Shown here: positions 14,091 through 21,901 of the stretch, in pieces
Layout: each line of letters starts with the position of its first letter
How positions within the stretch are numbered: position 1 is the stretch's first letter
Origin: CAYYYA01 sp964487895
GTDB lineage: Bacteria > Patescibacteriota > Patescibacteriia > UBA1558 > 2-01-FULL-52-15
Direction of reading: 5' to 3'
Length of the DNA: 28,077 bases
Assembly: GCA_964487895.1 (NCBI GenBank)
Contig: CAZASM010000013.1
Location: forward strand, 1-28,077
The notes under the pieces: model-generated
Databases searched by the model: none
The model's input: the letters and a program-made list of their open reading frames with translations, nothing else
Told to the model about the DNA's origin: nothing
Program-made: the position numbers and the translations under genes

Positions 14091-14576
14091 ATGGATAATA
14101 AGAAAATTAAGTTAAAAAAGATACCTGGTGGCGGCAAAGGTATCGTAGCCACAGCCCGTATCAAGAAGAACGAGATCATAGCCGACTTTGATGGACCGGT
14201 CTATCACTGGCATTCCAAGTGGACAAATAATCTAGCTGACCACGTCATCCAATTTGCGCCCCGAAGTTGGAGAGCGTCGAAAGGTTTAGCAAAATATATT
14301 AACCACTCTTGCGAACCAAACTGTGGAGTGTTGGGCTTATTCACAATCGTGGCTATGAGAAATATTAAGGCCGGAGAACAATTGACTTGGGACTATGAGA
14401 TGACCGATAATAATCTTAGTCGCTACTGGAGTATGAAATGTCACTGCGGTGCCAAGCACTGTCGCAAAGTTATCGGCGCCTATCGCAATCTGCCGCCAAA
14501 GATTCGCAAAAAGTATCAAGGTTATATTTCAGCTTGGTTATTACTGCATAAAATACCGTATGAAAAAAGAACATAA
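14091..14576 (+). CDS. SET-domain protein lysine methyltransferase with post-SET cysteines
   Basis: 161 residues from the ATG at 14091. Earlier in-frame ATGs at 14079 and 14082 fall in or beside the promoter. Visible SET elements: the N-terminal segment IPGGGKGIVATARIKKNEIIADFDG (11-35), the SAM-binding pseudoknot YINHSCEPNC (69-78), GEQLTWDYEM (95-104) with the catalytic-type Tyr102, and a post-SET CHCGAKHC (117-124). Post-SET supplies three cysteines that, with Cys78 of the NHSC strand, could bind zinc. Such enzymes methylate lysines using S-adenosylmethionine; the substrate is unknown. The 3' end overlaps the glycosyltransferase start by 17 nt, so the two are translationally linked. Confidence 0.9.
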   Translation: MDNKKIKLKKIPGGGKGIVATARIKKNEIIADFDGPVYHWHSKWTNNLADHVIQFAPRSWRASKGLAKYINHSCEPNCGVLGLFTIVAMRNIKAGEQLTWDYEMTDNNLSRYWSMKCHCGAKHCRKVIGAYRNLPPKIRKKYQGYISAWLLLHKIPYEKRT

Positions 14577-16077
14577 AGATTATTTGCTTTATCGTTTCTG
14601 GGAAATCATTCCTGGTGCTTTGGTTTGGTTAACTTTTATCTTGGCCATTGGTTTATCATTTTGGCATCCGTTGTGGGGAATATATTTTGTTATGGTTTTT
14701 GTAGTATTTTGGGTCTTACGCGTCAGTTATTTGTTTATCTATTTAATGGTTTCTTGGCGCAAGTTTCGTCAGGAAGTGAAAATTAATTGGCGCGAGCGTT
14801 TGGCCTCAGATTTCACTGAAGCAGGAAAGAATTGGGAAGATTATCGACACGTAATTTTTTTACCAAACGCTAAAGAGCCATTGGCCGTCATCGATGATAG
14901 CTTCAAAAGTTTATCTCACTGTGACTATGACACCAAGAAATTTCTAGTTGTTTTGGCTTTCGAAGATATTGACGCTGAACGTAACGCTGAAGTTAGTAGA
15001 ATTATTCAAGAAAAATATGCTCACTGTTTTCACAATATTTTAATCACGATTCATCCGAACAACCTAGAGGGTGAATTACGTGGTAAGGGCTCAAATCTGT
15101 TTTGGGCCGGGAATAAAGCCAAAGAGTATATTGACGCTCAAGGTTGGGATTACAAAAAACTGATTGTCTCTACTTTTGATATTGATACCAAACCGCATAA
15201 TCAATATTTTTCTTATTTAACTCACAAATTTCTCAGTCATCCCAATCCGTATCGAGCTAGCTTCCAACCGTTAACTTTATATCATAATAACGTCTGGGAG
15301 TCTGACCCTATCACTCGAGTGGTAGCAAACTCAACTACTTTTTGGTTATTGACTGACTTAGCGCGCTCCGATCGTTTGTTTACTTTTTCCTCACACAGCA
15401 TGAGCTGGCAGGCTTTGGTCGATGTTGGCTTCTGGCAAAATAATATTGTCACGGAAGACTCACGAATTTTCTTACAATGTTTTATTCACTATGATGGGGA
15501 TTATCAGGTGACGCCAATGCATATGACGGTTTCGATGGATACAGTCTACGTTGGAAATATTTGGCGTAGCTTAGTCAATCAATATAAGCAGATGCGTCGT
15601 TGGGCTTGGGGCGTGGAGCATTTCCCTTATATGATGTGGCAGTTTCGTGCTAACAAAAAAATACCTCGAGTCAAGGCATTGATCTATCTTTGGAATCAGA
15701 CGGAAGGTGTCTATTCTTGGGCCACAGCACCGATTCTTATCTTTGTCATGGGACGATTACCACTATGGCTAGCTGAACGTGCCAATGAGACGTCAGCTGC
15801 GGCGCAAGCAGCACCATTGATTCTTAGTAATTTGATGACAGGCGCTTTGTTTGGTCTATTCGCTACGGCTATCATGAGTGTCTATATTTTACCACCTAGT
15901 CCGCATCGAGGCTGGCGTCGTTTTTTTGAATACTTATTGATGCTTGTTCAGTGGGTTGTTTTCCCAGTGACGATGATTATCTTTGGTTCTATACCTGCTA
16001 TTGATGCGCAGACACGCTTGATGTTGGGTAACTATATGGGTTTTTGGGTGACGGAGAAGGCGAGAGTGACAAAGTAG
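14560..16077 (+). CDS. Membrane glycosyltransferase, family 2-like
   Basis: 505 residues from the ATG at 14560, chosen because the sequence MKKEHKDYLLYRFWEIIPGALVWL begins a typical membrane start; the longer frame overlaps the SET gene further. Two N-terminal transmembrane helices (about 18-62) precede a cytosolic catalytic domain with DxD (FDIDT, D207 and D209), ED (VTEDSR, E299-D300) and the processive-type QxxRW (Q344-M-R-R347-W348). Three to four C-terminal helices follow (about 370-490). This layout matches cellulose synthase-like and related polysaccharide synthases. It probably makes or exports a cell-surface glycan. The substrate is not predictable. The SET overlap suggests co-regulation with no obvious functional link. 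Confidence 0.88.
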   Translation: MKKEHKDYLLYRFWEIIPGALVWLTFILAIGLSFWHPLWGIYFVMVFVVFWVLRVSYLFIYLMVSWRKFRQEVKINWRERLASDFTEAGKNWEDYRHVIFLPNAKEPLAVIDDSFKSLSHCDYDTKKFLVVLAFEDIDAERNAEVSRIIQEKYAHCFHNILITIHPNNLEGELRGKGSNLFWAGNKAKEYIDAQGWDYKKLIVSTFDIDTKPHNQYFSYLTHKFLSHPNPYRASFQPLTLYHNNVWESDPITRVVANSTTFWLLTDLARSDRLFTFSSHSMSWQALVDVGFWQNNIVTEDSRIFLQCFIHYDGDYQVTPMHMTVSMDTVYVGNIWRSLVNQYKQMRRWAWGVEHFPYMMWQFRANKKIPRVKALIYLWNQTEGVYSWATAPILIFVMGRLPLWLAERANETSAAAQAAPLILSNLMTGALFGLFATAIMSVYILPPSPHRGWRRFFEYLLMLVQWVVFPVTMIIFGSIPAIDAQTRLMLGNYMGFWVTEKARVTK

Positions 16078-16107
16078 GGATCAGAAATTAGAAAAACAAT
16101 ATCAGAA

Positions 16108-16204
16108 CCTTTTCGCGAGCTCGGATGTAATCAGACGGCGAAGCGATCTAGTTAATTAGATTAGATAGACTAGACTGCTTTGCCCAGCGCGGCTCGCAGA
16201 AGGA
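16108..16204. repeat. Imperfect long palindromic repeat element after fmt
   Basis: Nested inverted arms: GCGAGC (16115-16120) with GCTCGC (16192-16197), and GGCGAAGCGATCTAG (16137-16151) with the imperfect complement at 16170-16184 (three mismatches in 15). The middle is an AT-rich TTAATTAGATTAGAT loop. The composition (GCGAAGC, CTAGA, GCTCGCAG) resembles the widespread dispersed palindromes with GCGAAGCAATCT cores. It lies between convergent genes and may serve as terminator. Confidence 0.65.
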
Positions 16205-16205
16205 A

Positions 16206-17108
16206 TCATTTAAGGTAACCGTTGAGAAATTCCGTCGCAGTCATCTCTCTTTTACCTTCCAGTTGTAATTTCAGAATAGATAAAGCTTCCAGTCCGCAAT
16301 TGACATACAGTTCATCACCGTGGCGATAGAGTTCGCCTGGTTTTTTGTCATTGACAGCGAAGACTACGTCAGCTTCAATTATTTTAACTGTTTTACCGTT
16401 CCAGTCGAAATAACACGATGGCCAGACTGAGAAGGCTCTAATTTGATTGCGAATATCTTCGGCACGATTATTCCAATCAATTTGGCCTTGCTCTTTGGTT
16501 AATAATTGACAGTAAGTGGCTTGATTATCATCTTGAGCTCGAGTCGGTAGCGTGCCATCAAGATAGCCTATGAGAGATTGTGTTAGTACTTCAGCGGATA
16601 TTTCTGCTAATTTGTCGTGTAGTTGCTGGTAGTAGTCACGAGGATCAATGGCAACCAGTATTTGTTCTATTAGAGGGCCGTGATCCATTTCAGCATCTAA
16701 CTGCATCAGGCTAACGCCTGTTTCCGTGTCGCCGTTGAATAGAGCAGATTGAATCGGTGCTGGACCGCGATATTTCGGTAACATCGATGGATGAATATTT
16801 AAACTCGGCAACTGCGAGACATCCAGTACTGTTTGAGGAATTATTTTGCCATACGCCACAACCAAAAAAGTCGCAGGTAGATAGGGCTGAAGTTCAGCGA
16901 CAAAGTCCTCGTTTAATTTCAGCGGTGAGAGCACCGGTATTTTTAATTCCACAGCACGCAATTTCACAGGGCAGGCTTCTACATTCAGACCGCGACCTTG
17001 TGGTTTATCGGCTTTCGTTACTACAGCCGAGACTAATCCTAATTTATGAACAGCTTCTAGAGCTGGCAGTGAGAACTCTGGGGAGCCCCAAAAAATAATC
17101 TTTTTCAT
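16206..17108 (-). CDS. fmt: Methionyl-tRNA formyltransferase
   Basis: 300 residues. It formylates initiator Met-tRNA using 10-formyl-tetrahydrofolate. The catalytic domain has N104, H106 (LNIHPSMLPKYRGPAPIQ) and D142 (MDHGP). The N-terminal part has WGSPEFSLPALEAV and KADKPQGRG. The C-terminal tRNA-binding domain spans about 200-300 and is complete (RAFSVWPSCYFDWNGK...). It is the last gene of the operon. The ATG follows the deformylase TAG directly with no spacer (TAGATG). No separate promoter is seen. Presence of both fmt and def implies normal fMet initiation. Confidence 0.97.
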   Translation of the reverse strand: MKKIIFWGSPEFSLPALEAVHKLGLVSAVVTKADKPQGRGLNVEACPVKLRAVELKIPVLSPLKLNEDFVAELQPYLPATFLVVAYGKIIPQTVLDVSQLPSLNIHPSMLPKYRGPAPIQSALFNGDTETGVSLMQLDAEMDHGPLIEQILVAIDPRDYYQQLHDKLAEISAEVLTQSLIGYLDGTLPTRAQDDNQATYCQLLTKEQGQIDWNNRAEDIRNQIRAFSVWPSCYFDWNGKTVKIIEADVVFAVNDKKPGELYRHGDELYVNCGLEALSILKLQLEGKREMTATEFLNGYLK

Positions 17109-17606
17109 CTAAATCTGTTGCATCTGAGCGAGATCTTCATGGCCTTGGACAATCTTTTCTGCTTTATCGATGAAAAGTATGCCGTCAATATGATCGCACT
17201 CGTGTTGGATAATAATAGCAGTTAAGCCCTTAGCCTTGGCTTTGATTATGTTACCAGCGAGATCTTGGTAAGAGTAACGAATTTTTGCTGCACGTTTGAC
17301 GATGCCATAAACATTAGGAATTGAGAGGCAACCTTCTTCGCTGGCAACTTTTTCTTTGGAACTAAATGTCACGCTAGGATTAATCATGGGGATAAAACCC
17401 TTTTTTTCATCTGTCACGACGATTAAGCGAATTGCTTGATTGATCTGTGGCGCTGCCAAACCAACTCCTTTAAACTCAGCCATGGCCAAACCCATACGTT
17501 CTGCTAGGTCAATTATCTCCGGAGTAATAGCAGAAATCTTACGACATTTTTGACGTAATATTTTCGCTGGGATGATTTGTAGCTCTAAAGCAGATTTTAT
17601 AGCCAT
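17109..17606 (-). CDS. def: Peptide deformylase
   Basis: 165 residues, a typical length. It removes the formyl group from nascent proteins, using a metal held by Cys93 in EEGCLSIP (90-97) and by His135 and His139 in QHECDH (134-139). Glu136 is the general base. Motif 1 GVGLAAPQI (47-55) is intact. The 5' end overlaps the priA 3' end by 10 nt, and the 3' end abuts fmt. The def-fmt order is the most common bacterial arrangement. Confidence 0.97.
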   Translation of the reverse strand: MAIKSALELQIIPAKILRQKCRKISAITPEIIDLAERMGLAMAEFKGVGLAAPQINQAIRLIVVTDEKKGFIPMINPSVTFSSKEKVASEEGCLSIPNVYGIVKRAAKIRYSYQDLAGNIIKAKAKGLTAIIIQHECDHIDGILFIDKAEKIVQGHEDLAQMQQI

Positions 17607-19387
17607 TGGTAGGGATTAATCTCAACAATTAGCTTATTATTAAATTTTTTGTACAGTTTGTCAATCAAGTCCTCAGCAATGGGCCCACGGATAATCAGAT
17701 AGGTTGCATATTGGAGGCATTCGGCTGGTGAGGTTAATTCTTGTTTTAGGTAGTCATAGACTTCAGTGTAGAGTTCTGAGGGTTTTTTTGCAGTTATAGA
17801 TTGTCGACGGAAAATAATTTTGTAGCTAGGTGTCAGTGGTGGGTAATGAAAATCATTTCTGAAACGTAATTCCTGCGTCAAAAAATCAGCATAAGAAGCT
17901 AGAGTGGTGAAAACATAGTGTTCTGGGTTGTAACTTTGTATCAAAAGCTGATCACTGATTTGCTGTAACTTAAAGATCATGCGGCGAAGCTGATCTGTGG
18001 CTTGAAAATCTGGACGTTGGAGATCGCTATCGGCTTGGACCATGATGCAGTGTTGGAAGTGGCCAACATAGGAAGCTATAGCGCTAGTAGCAATCATAAT
18101 TGTTTTCGCGTCGAGAGTTGGTAAAGGCTCGCTGCGCTTCAATACAACTAGATTTTTTTCTGGGAATAGTTTTTTTACCTCGCGTTCTAATTTTTTCTGA
18201 CCACTGGCTGATAGTTTCAACTGCTCACTGCCGCAGCTCAGACAGCTTGGAATAGGAGGTTGAGAGTGGCCGCAATTGGTGCAGTTAAGTTTGTTGCTCG
18301 TTTTGTCATAGGTTAAAGCTTTATCGCAAGTGGGACATGGTGCTAGCCAATGACAACGCTGGCAGGTGACTAAGGTTTCGCTACCGTGATGATTGAGATA
18401 CAGTAGTACTGCGCCAGTAGCTTCCGCAATACGGGTTTTCGCTTCTTCAGACAAGAAGTCAAAATTTTTCACCTGTCGTTCTAGACGCATATCGATGATT
18501 AATCTTTCTGGCGCTGGTTTCGCTCGGAGAGTAATTGGTGGTAGCTGTAGAGGCTCTAGAGCTTGGAACAGCGCCACATTGGGGCTGACAGTAGTAACTA
18601 GCAGCTCCGTGTTATATTCCTTTTGCCAGCGAACCAAAACATCAGCCAGATGAATGCGTGGTGATTGCTCAGCGCGGTGAAATTGGAGATTATCAGCTTC
18701 AACAATGATCGCGCGTTGTAATTTTTTATAAGGCAGCCAAAGAGCTTGAAAACCACCTACGACAAATGATTTGGTTTGACTATCTGACCAAGCAGAAGCA
18801 TAATTATTTTTTTGCACTTTACTTGGTAGCCAGACAGTTCGTTTACCAAAACCAAGTGAGTGTAATAGCTGTACGACTAATTTTTGCTGATATAGCTCCG
18901 GACAGATGAATACTGTTTGACCAGAAAGAGGTTTTTTTACTAATTCGGCTAAATAACTAAAAAGCGCTGACCAATTTTGATACAAGAGCCAGGCATTGCC
19001 GTGTTTAGCTGTGATTGGCGTTAGTTGGAAAGGCAACTTGCCAAGATTACTCGTCGTTTGGAGAGTTTGGGCACGTTTCGCTATTGTCGGCACGAATAGT
19101 GCTAAGATTGTCGCTAAGGACAAATGATAAAATTCTGCTAACCAAAGTGCTAAGGTTACTTGTTGACTTGTTAAGCTGAACGGCAGAAAACTTTTGATAG
19201 TTTTTGTCGCTGGATTAGGAGATTTTTCTAATAAACCAATAATAACTCCAGCGATAGCTTGTTGTTTGAAAGGTATAATTACTAACTGACCAATTTTTGC
19301 TTGGAGTTTCTGTTCGGCTGTCAGCTGATAATCAAAAAAGTCTAAGCCGGTCGGTAAGCGGCGTAAAGGTGATACTTGGGCAATCAT
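17597..19387 (-). CDS. priA: Primosomal protein N' (PriA) without helicase ATPase motifs
   Basis: 596 residues, against about 730 for enterobacterial PriA. The N-terminal DNA-binding domain (about 5-100, with QLTAEQKLQAKIGQLVIIPFKQQAIAGVIIG) is recognisable. All eight zinc-binding cysteines are present: C342, C345, C351, C354, C369, C372, C382 and C385. The end motif QSYNPEH (484-490) also matches. No Walker A GxGKT exists; the region reads LLYQNWSALFSYLAEL. The Walker B DEEH is VEADN (229-233). Motif V GTQMIAKGHDFP reads ATSAIASYVGHFQ. The arginine-finger motif QVAGRAGR is absent around 475-480. It should therefore bind DNA or protein partners but not unwind. The start 4 nt after the MEMO-like gene stop is plausible. 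Confidence 0.88.
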   Translation of the reverse strand: MIAQVSPLRRLPTGLDFFDYQLTAEQKLQAKIGQLVIIPFKQQAIAGVIIGLLEKSPNPATKTIKSFLPFSLTSQQVTLALWLAEFYHLSLATILALFVPTIAKRAQTLQTTSNLGKLPFQLTPITAKHGNAWLLYQNWSALFSYLAELVKKPLSGQTVFICPELYQQKLVVQLLHSLGFGKRTVWLPSKVQKNNYASAWSDSQTKSFVVGGFQALWLPYKKLQRAIIVEADNLQFHRAEQSPRIHLADVLVRWQKEYNTELLVTTVSPNVALFQALEPLQLPPITLRAKPAPERLIIDMRLERQVKNFDFLSEEAKTRIAEATGAVLLYLNHHGSETLVTCQRCHWLAPCPTCDKALTYDKTSNKLNCTNCGHSQPPIPSCLSCGSEQLKLSASGQKKLEREVKKLFPEKNLVVLKRSEPLPTLDAKTIMIATSAIASYVGHFQHCIMVQADSDLQRPDFQATDQLRRMIFKLQQISDQLLIQSYNPEHYVFTTLASYADFLTQELRFRNDFHYPPLTPSYKIIFRRQSITAKKPSELYTEVYDYLKQELTSPAECLQYATYLIIRGPIAEDLIDKLYKKFNNKLIVEINPYQWL

Positions 19388-19391
19388 AGGC

Positions 19392-20174
19392 TTAGGTAAA
19401 AGTTATAGTAGCTGTCAGGTAGCCGATACCGAGACCTCGTTCATAGCTGGTTGTCTTAATCTGGTATTTTTTATCCGCGATAATACCTAATAGTAGCGCA
19501 ATAGGGCGCAAACCACACTCATTAACGGCTAATGATTGTTCTGGTGCTAAGGCTAGTAACTCTTTGACACTATTTTTTTCTAAAAATTTAATAACCTGAT
19601 GGTCAAAAGCTGCTCCAACCTCTGGCTGAGCACCTTTTTTGTCATGTGAAAGATCAGCTGAAGCAATCACAGCAACGCGTTCATTCGTAGTGTCTAGAGG
19701 TTTACGTAATTGTTGTCCGTAGCCAAAGTGCTGTGTTAGGTTCATGTCTGCAGCAGTGCCAATAATAGCGACGGACACCTCACGCAATTGGTTCATCAGA
19801 TGAAACAAAGGCACAGCCGAGCCATAGTCGATGAGAGTTTCTTCGTGGGCTAAGACTGGAGCTGTTGTTTCTAGGCGTTCTATCAGGCGATAACTGAGAC
19901 CAGTATTAGTACGTAGATTAAAATAGTTAGCCAAATCACCAAATTGCTTGAAGGTAATCTGACAGTCTTTATTCTGATGAATTGATAATGTTTCAGGTCG
20001 ACCACTGGCGTGGGGAGAGATGATAACGACCGTATCTGGTTTACTAGCGTAAAGTTCTTGTTGAATAGTAGTTAGCGCTTTGAGAGTTTGATCTATTTGG
20101 TCATGAACATTCTGACCACCAATACCAGGAATGGTGATCGCCGGATGTGGTACGATGGCTGAATATACCAGCAT
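19392..20174 (-). CDS. MEMO/LigB-like extradiol dioxygenase-family protein (AmmeMemoRadiSam system B type)
   Basis: 260 residues. The fold marker VPHPAITIPGIG (8-19) contributes His10. His55 is in ISPHASGRPE, His177 in ASADLSHDK, and Glu219 in NECGLRP. These correspond to the iron ligands and base of LigB-type class III dioxygenases. The block DYGSAVPLFHL (117-126) replaces the usual DHGTLVPL. The related AmmeMemoRadiSam proteins occur with a radical SAM enzyme and AMMECR1; no such neighbours are in this window. The chemistry is unknown. The gene is the second in the operon, 3 nt after the secreted-protein gene and 4 nt before priA. Confidence 0.85.
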   Translation of the reverse strand: MLVYSAIVPHPAITIPGIGGQNVHDQIDQTLKALTTIQQELYASKPDTVVIISPHASGRPETLSIHQNKDCQITFKQFGDLANYFNLRTNTGLSYRLIERLETTAPVLAHEETLIDYGSAVPLFHLMNQLREVSVAIIGTAADMNLTQHFGYGQQLRKPLDTTNERVAVIASADLSHDKKGAQPEVGAAFDHQVIKFLEKNSVKELLALAPEQSLAVNECGLRPIALLLGIIADKKYQIKTTSYERGLGIGYLTATITFT

Positions 20175-20177
20175 AGA

Positions 20178-21575
20178 TTAGAGACTTAAGGCTGGACCAT
20201 CGGAGTGCAAGACTAACACCTTGTCAGTGGTTGTAATAATATTTTTCCACTTATAGCCATAGAAGTTGAAGGTGGCTTCGTCAGAGATTTTTAACTTATT
20301 ACCCTTAGAAATAACGTAAACATCAGGAGCAGTGGCAGTTTTTACTAGAGTGCCATCCTTCAAACCGACAGGGTTGCCATCCATATAAGTAGCTAGTTGA
20401 GTCGGGCTGGCTGGGAATATCTTGCGCTTAGGAAAATTAACTTTGATAATATCTTTGGACCAGAGAGGATATTTTGTGCCGTTCTCTACATAGTACACTC
20501 CGCCGGTTTTATTATTTTGTAGTAGCGCTCCAGTTGGGTAAGTGTCTTTGATAGTGATATCGATACCGTCAGGTATGACAGCTAGTTGAGCATCGGTAGC
20601 CTCGTCAGCTTCTTGGGGGTTGAAACCAATAGCACGGAAGACCTCAGGCGAGGCAATTTTTCGCTTGGTGTTCTCTGTCAGTAAGTACATAGTGCCGTCT
20701 TTGGCTTTCAATAGAGTGTTGGCTGCAAACTCAATTGGATCGCCAACTGGAATACCGTCTAATGTGCTACTAGCTATAGTTTGGACATTTGCCTCACTGT
20801 AACGTGATAGTAGGGCGGTCTTGGTGGCGAAACCACGTTTCTTACCATCTTGAATCAGCCAGACAGCTGGATTACCTTTGGCTTGGAGTAATGAGCCGTC
20901 TGGGAAGAAAGTAGAAGCAGTATAGAAATATCTATCCCATAGTGATTTGAACAGTTCATTACCATGGAGATGAGGTGTATAGACATAGAGAGCGGCTGTG
21001 CTGGCGTTTTGTGGTGTGACGATAGCGCAATCATCTTTGTAATCGTCACAAATTCTGGAAGTCTTACCTGGTTGGAAGTTATACTCATTAATATTATCAA
21101 TATAGTAACGAAATTGAGCAGCGGCGCTGTAAACCTGTTTGCCAAAGCCTCTCCAACGTTCCTGACAAGCACTGCCGTCGAAACAACCATAGCCGGTAGC
21201 GAAGTCTAAAGCTCTCTGACTTGGATTGGGATCAGTAATCAGGCTCTGTTCTTTTTGCACTAGCACTAAGAGAAATTTAGGGTTGATACGGTTGTCCTGT
21301 GCAGCACGATAGATCAGGTCAGTGGCAGATACTGCAGGCAAGCCAAAACCGCCGTCGATGTAGAGGGAGGCCAAAAAACTACCATTGGCTACCAAAAAAT
21401 CATGTATTTGCGCTTGATTGAGAGAATCATAATCACTCAGTTCAGAGTCTGAAATGAGATTATCATAATTCAACGGCTTAGCAGGAGGTAGGACGGTATC
21501 GACTTGAGCCTGACCTAGAGGTGCTATCAGACTGAAAACAGACAGCAAGAGGATGATTACTGAGATTTTTTTCAT
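20178..21575 (-). CDS. Secreted protein with lysozyme-like N-domain and four C-terminal repeats
   Basis: 465 residues. The signal peptide is 1-23 (VFSLIAPLGQAQ). The N-terminal domain (about 40-218) has LNQAQIHDFLVANGSFLA, LIYRAAQDNRINPKFLLVLVQKEQSL, GYGCFDGSACQERWRGFGKQ and AALYVYTPHLHGNELF. These resemble lytic-transglycosylase or amidase-like modules, with Glu109 as possible acid. There are four cysteines at 131, 137, 176 and 183. Four imperfect repeats of about 58 residues follow (228-285, 286-345, 346-405, 406-463), each with a 'VYLIxxGKKRxIxSxxxFxxxGF' style core. This combination occurs in secreted CPR proteins. It probably binds or processes cell-wall material. It is the first gene of the operon and has the promoter. 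Confidence 0.8.
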   Translation of the reverse strand: MKKISVIILLLSVFSLIAPLGQAQVDTVLPPAKPLNYDNLISDSELSDYDSLNQAQIHDFLVANGSFLASLYIDGGFGLPAVSATDLIYRAAQDNRINPKFLLVLVQKEQSLITDPNPSQRALDFATGYGCFDGSACQERWRGFGKQVYSAAAQFRYYIDNINEYNFQPGKTSRICDDYKDDCAIVTPQNASTAALYVYTPHLHGNELFKSLWDRYFYTASTFFPDGSLLQAKGNPAVWLIQDGKKRGFATKTALLSRYSEANVQTIASSTLDGIPVGDPIEFAANTLLKAKDGTMYLLTENTKRKIASPEVFRAIGFNPQEADEATDAQLAVIPDGIDITIKDTYPTGALLQNNKTGGVYYVENGTKYPLWSKDIIKVNFPKRKIFPASPTQLATYMDGNPVGLKDGTLVKTATAPDVYVISKGNKLKISDEATFNFYGYKWKNIITTTDKVLVLHSDGPALSL

Positions 21576-21613
21576 GAAAATTTGGCTAATAGTTGCTTCT
21601 TTACGATATTTAT

Positions 21614-21642
21614 ATTATAATCGATTATCGTCTTTTTTTCAA
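21614..21642 (-). promoter_or_regulatory. Promoter of the secreted-protein/MEMO/priA/def/fmt operon
   Basis: On the minus strand TTGAAA (21637-21642), 17-nt spacer, TATAAT (21614-21619). The predicted start near 21607 gives a leader of about 32 nt before the ATG at 21575. It is the only good promoter for the five-gene run. Confidence 0.8.
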
Positions 21643-21651
21643 CCGTTCTCT

Positions 21652-21734
21652 GTCATTGCGAGACCAGCATCAAGTGACTAGCCTGCCCCGAGCTTAGTTT
21701 ACCCTGAGCTTGTCGAAGGGAGGGGAAGCAATCT
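21652..21734. repeat. Degenerate dispersed palindromic repeat element
   Basis: Ends match the widespread 'GTCATTGCGAG ... AAGCAATCT' form (21652-21662 and 21726-21734). Inside is CCCTGAGCTTGTCGAAGGG (21702-21720), itself a familiar dispersed motif. A partial second copy, CCCCGAGCTTAG (21686-21697), lies next to it. It occupies the otherwise empty 326-bp gap between the divergent operon at 21575 and the gene at 21902; the rest of that gap is two promoters and heptad repeats. Confidence 0.7.
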
Positions 21735-21844
21735 GTCTATACACCGGACGGCCATCCATAGAGTTAGAGATAGTTGTCACTAGGTATGACGTTGTGGGTC
21801 TAGTATACTTACTTTTAAATCCTAATACAGACATCCGGTCTTCG

Positions 21845-21853
21845 TGCTATACT
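21845..21853 (+). promoter_or_regulatory. Extended -10 promoter of the RNA phosphodiesterase gene
   Basis: TGC followed by TATACT (21848-21853) gives an extended -10. No clear -35. The predicted leader is about 40 nt and consists largely of heptad repeats. Confidence 0.5.
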
Positions 21854-21872
21854 AATCTCAACATTACTTCCC

Positions 21873-21893
21873 AATTTCTAATTCCTAATTTCC
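21873..21893. repeat. Three 7-bp repeats upstream of the RNA phosphodiesterase gene
   Basis: Heptads AATTTCT, AATTCCT and AATTTCC end 8 bp before the ATG at 21902. The complement is purine-rich like the heptads at 1247-1281 and 10014-10048. Confidence 0.6.
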
Positions 21894-21901
21894 CTTTCAC
21901 C

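Noticed and set aside
14449..14559. N-terminal extension of the glycosyltransferase
   Set aside because: It would lie entirely inside the SET gene and is not membrane-like; the ATG at 14560 fits better.
16757..17098. 113-codon plus-strand ORF opposite fmt
   Set aside because: Antisense shadow of a universally conserved gene.
21710..21901. N-terminal extension of the RNA phosphodiesterase
   Set aside because: Encoded by the repeat element and the promoter region; family members start at the RIFFALEIP segment.
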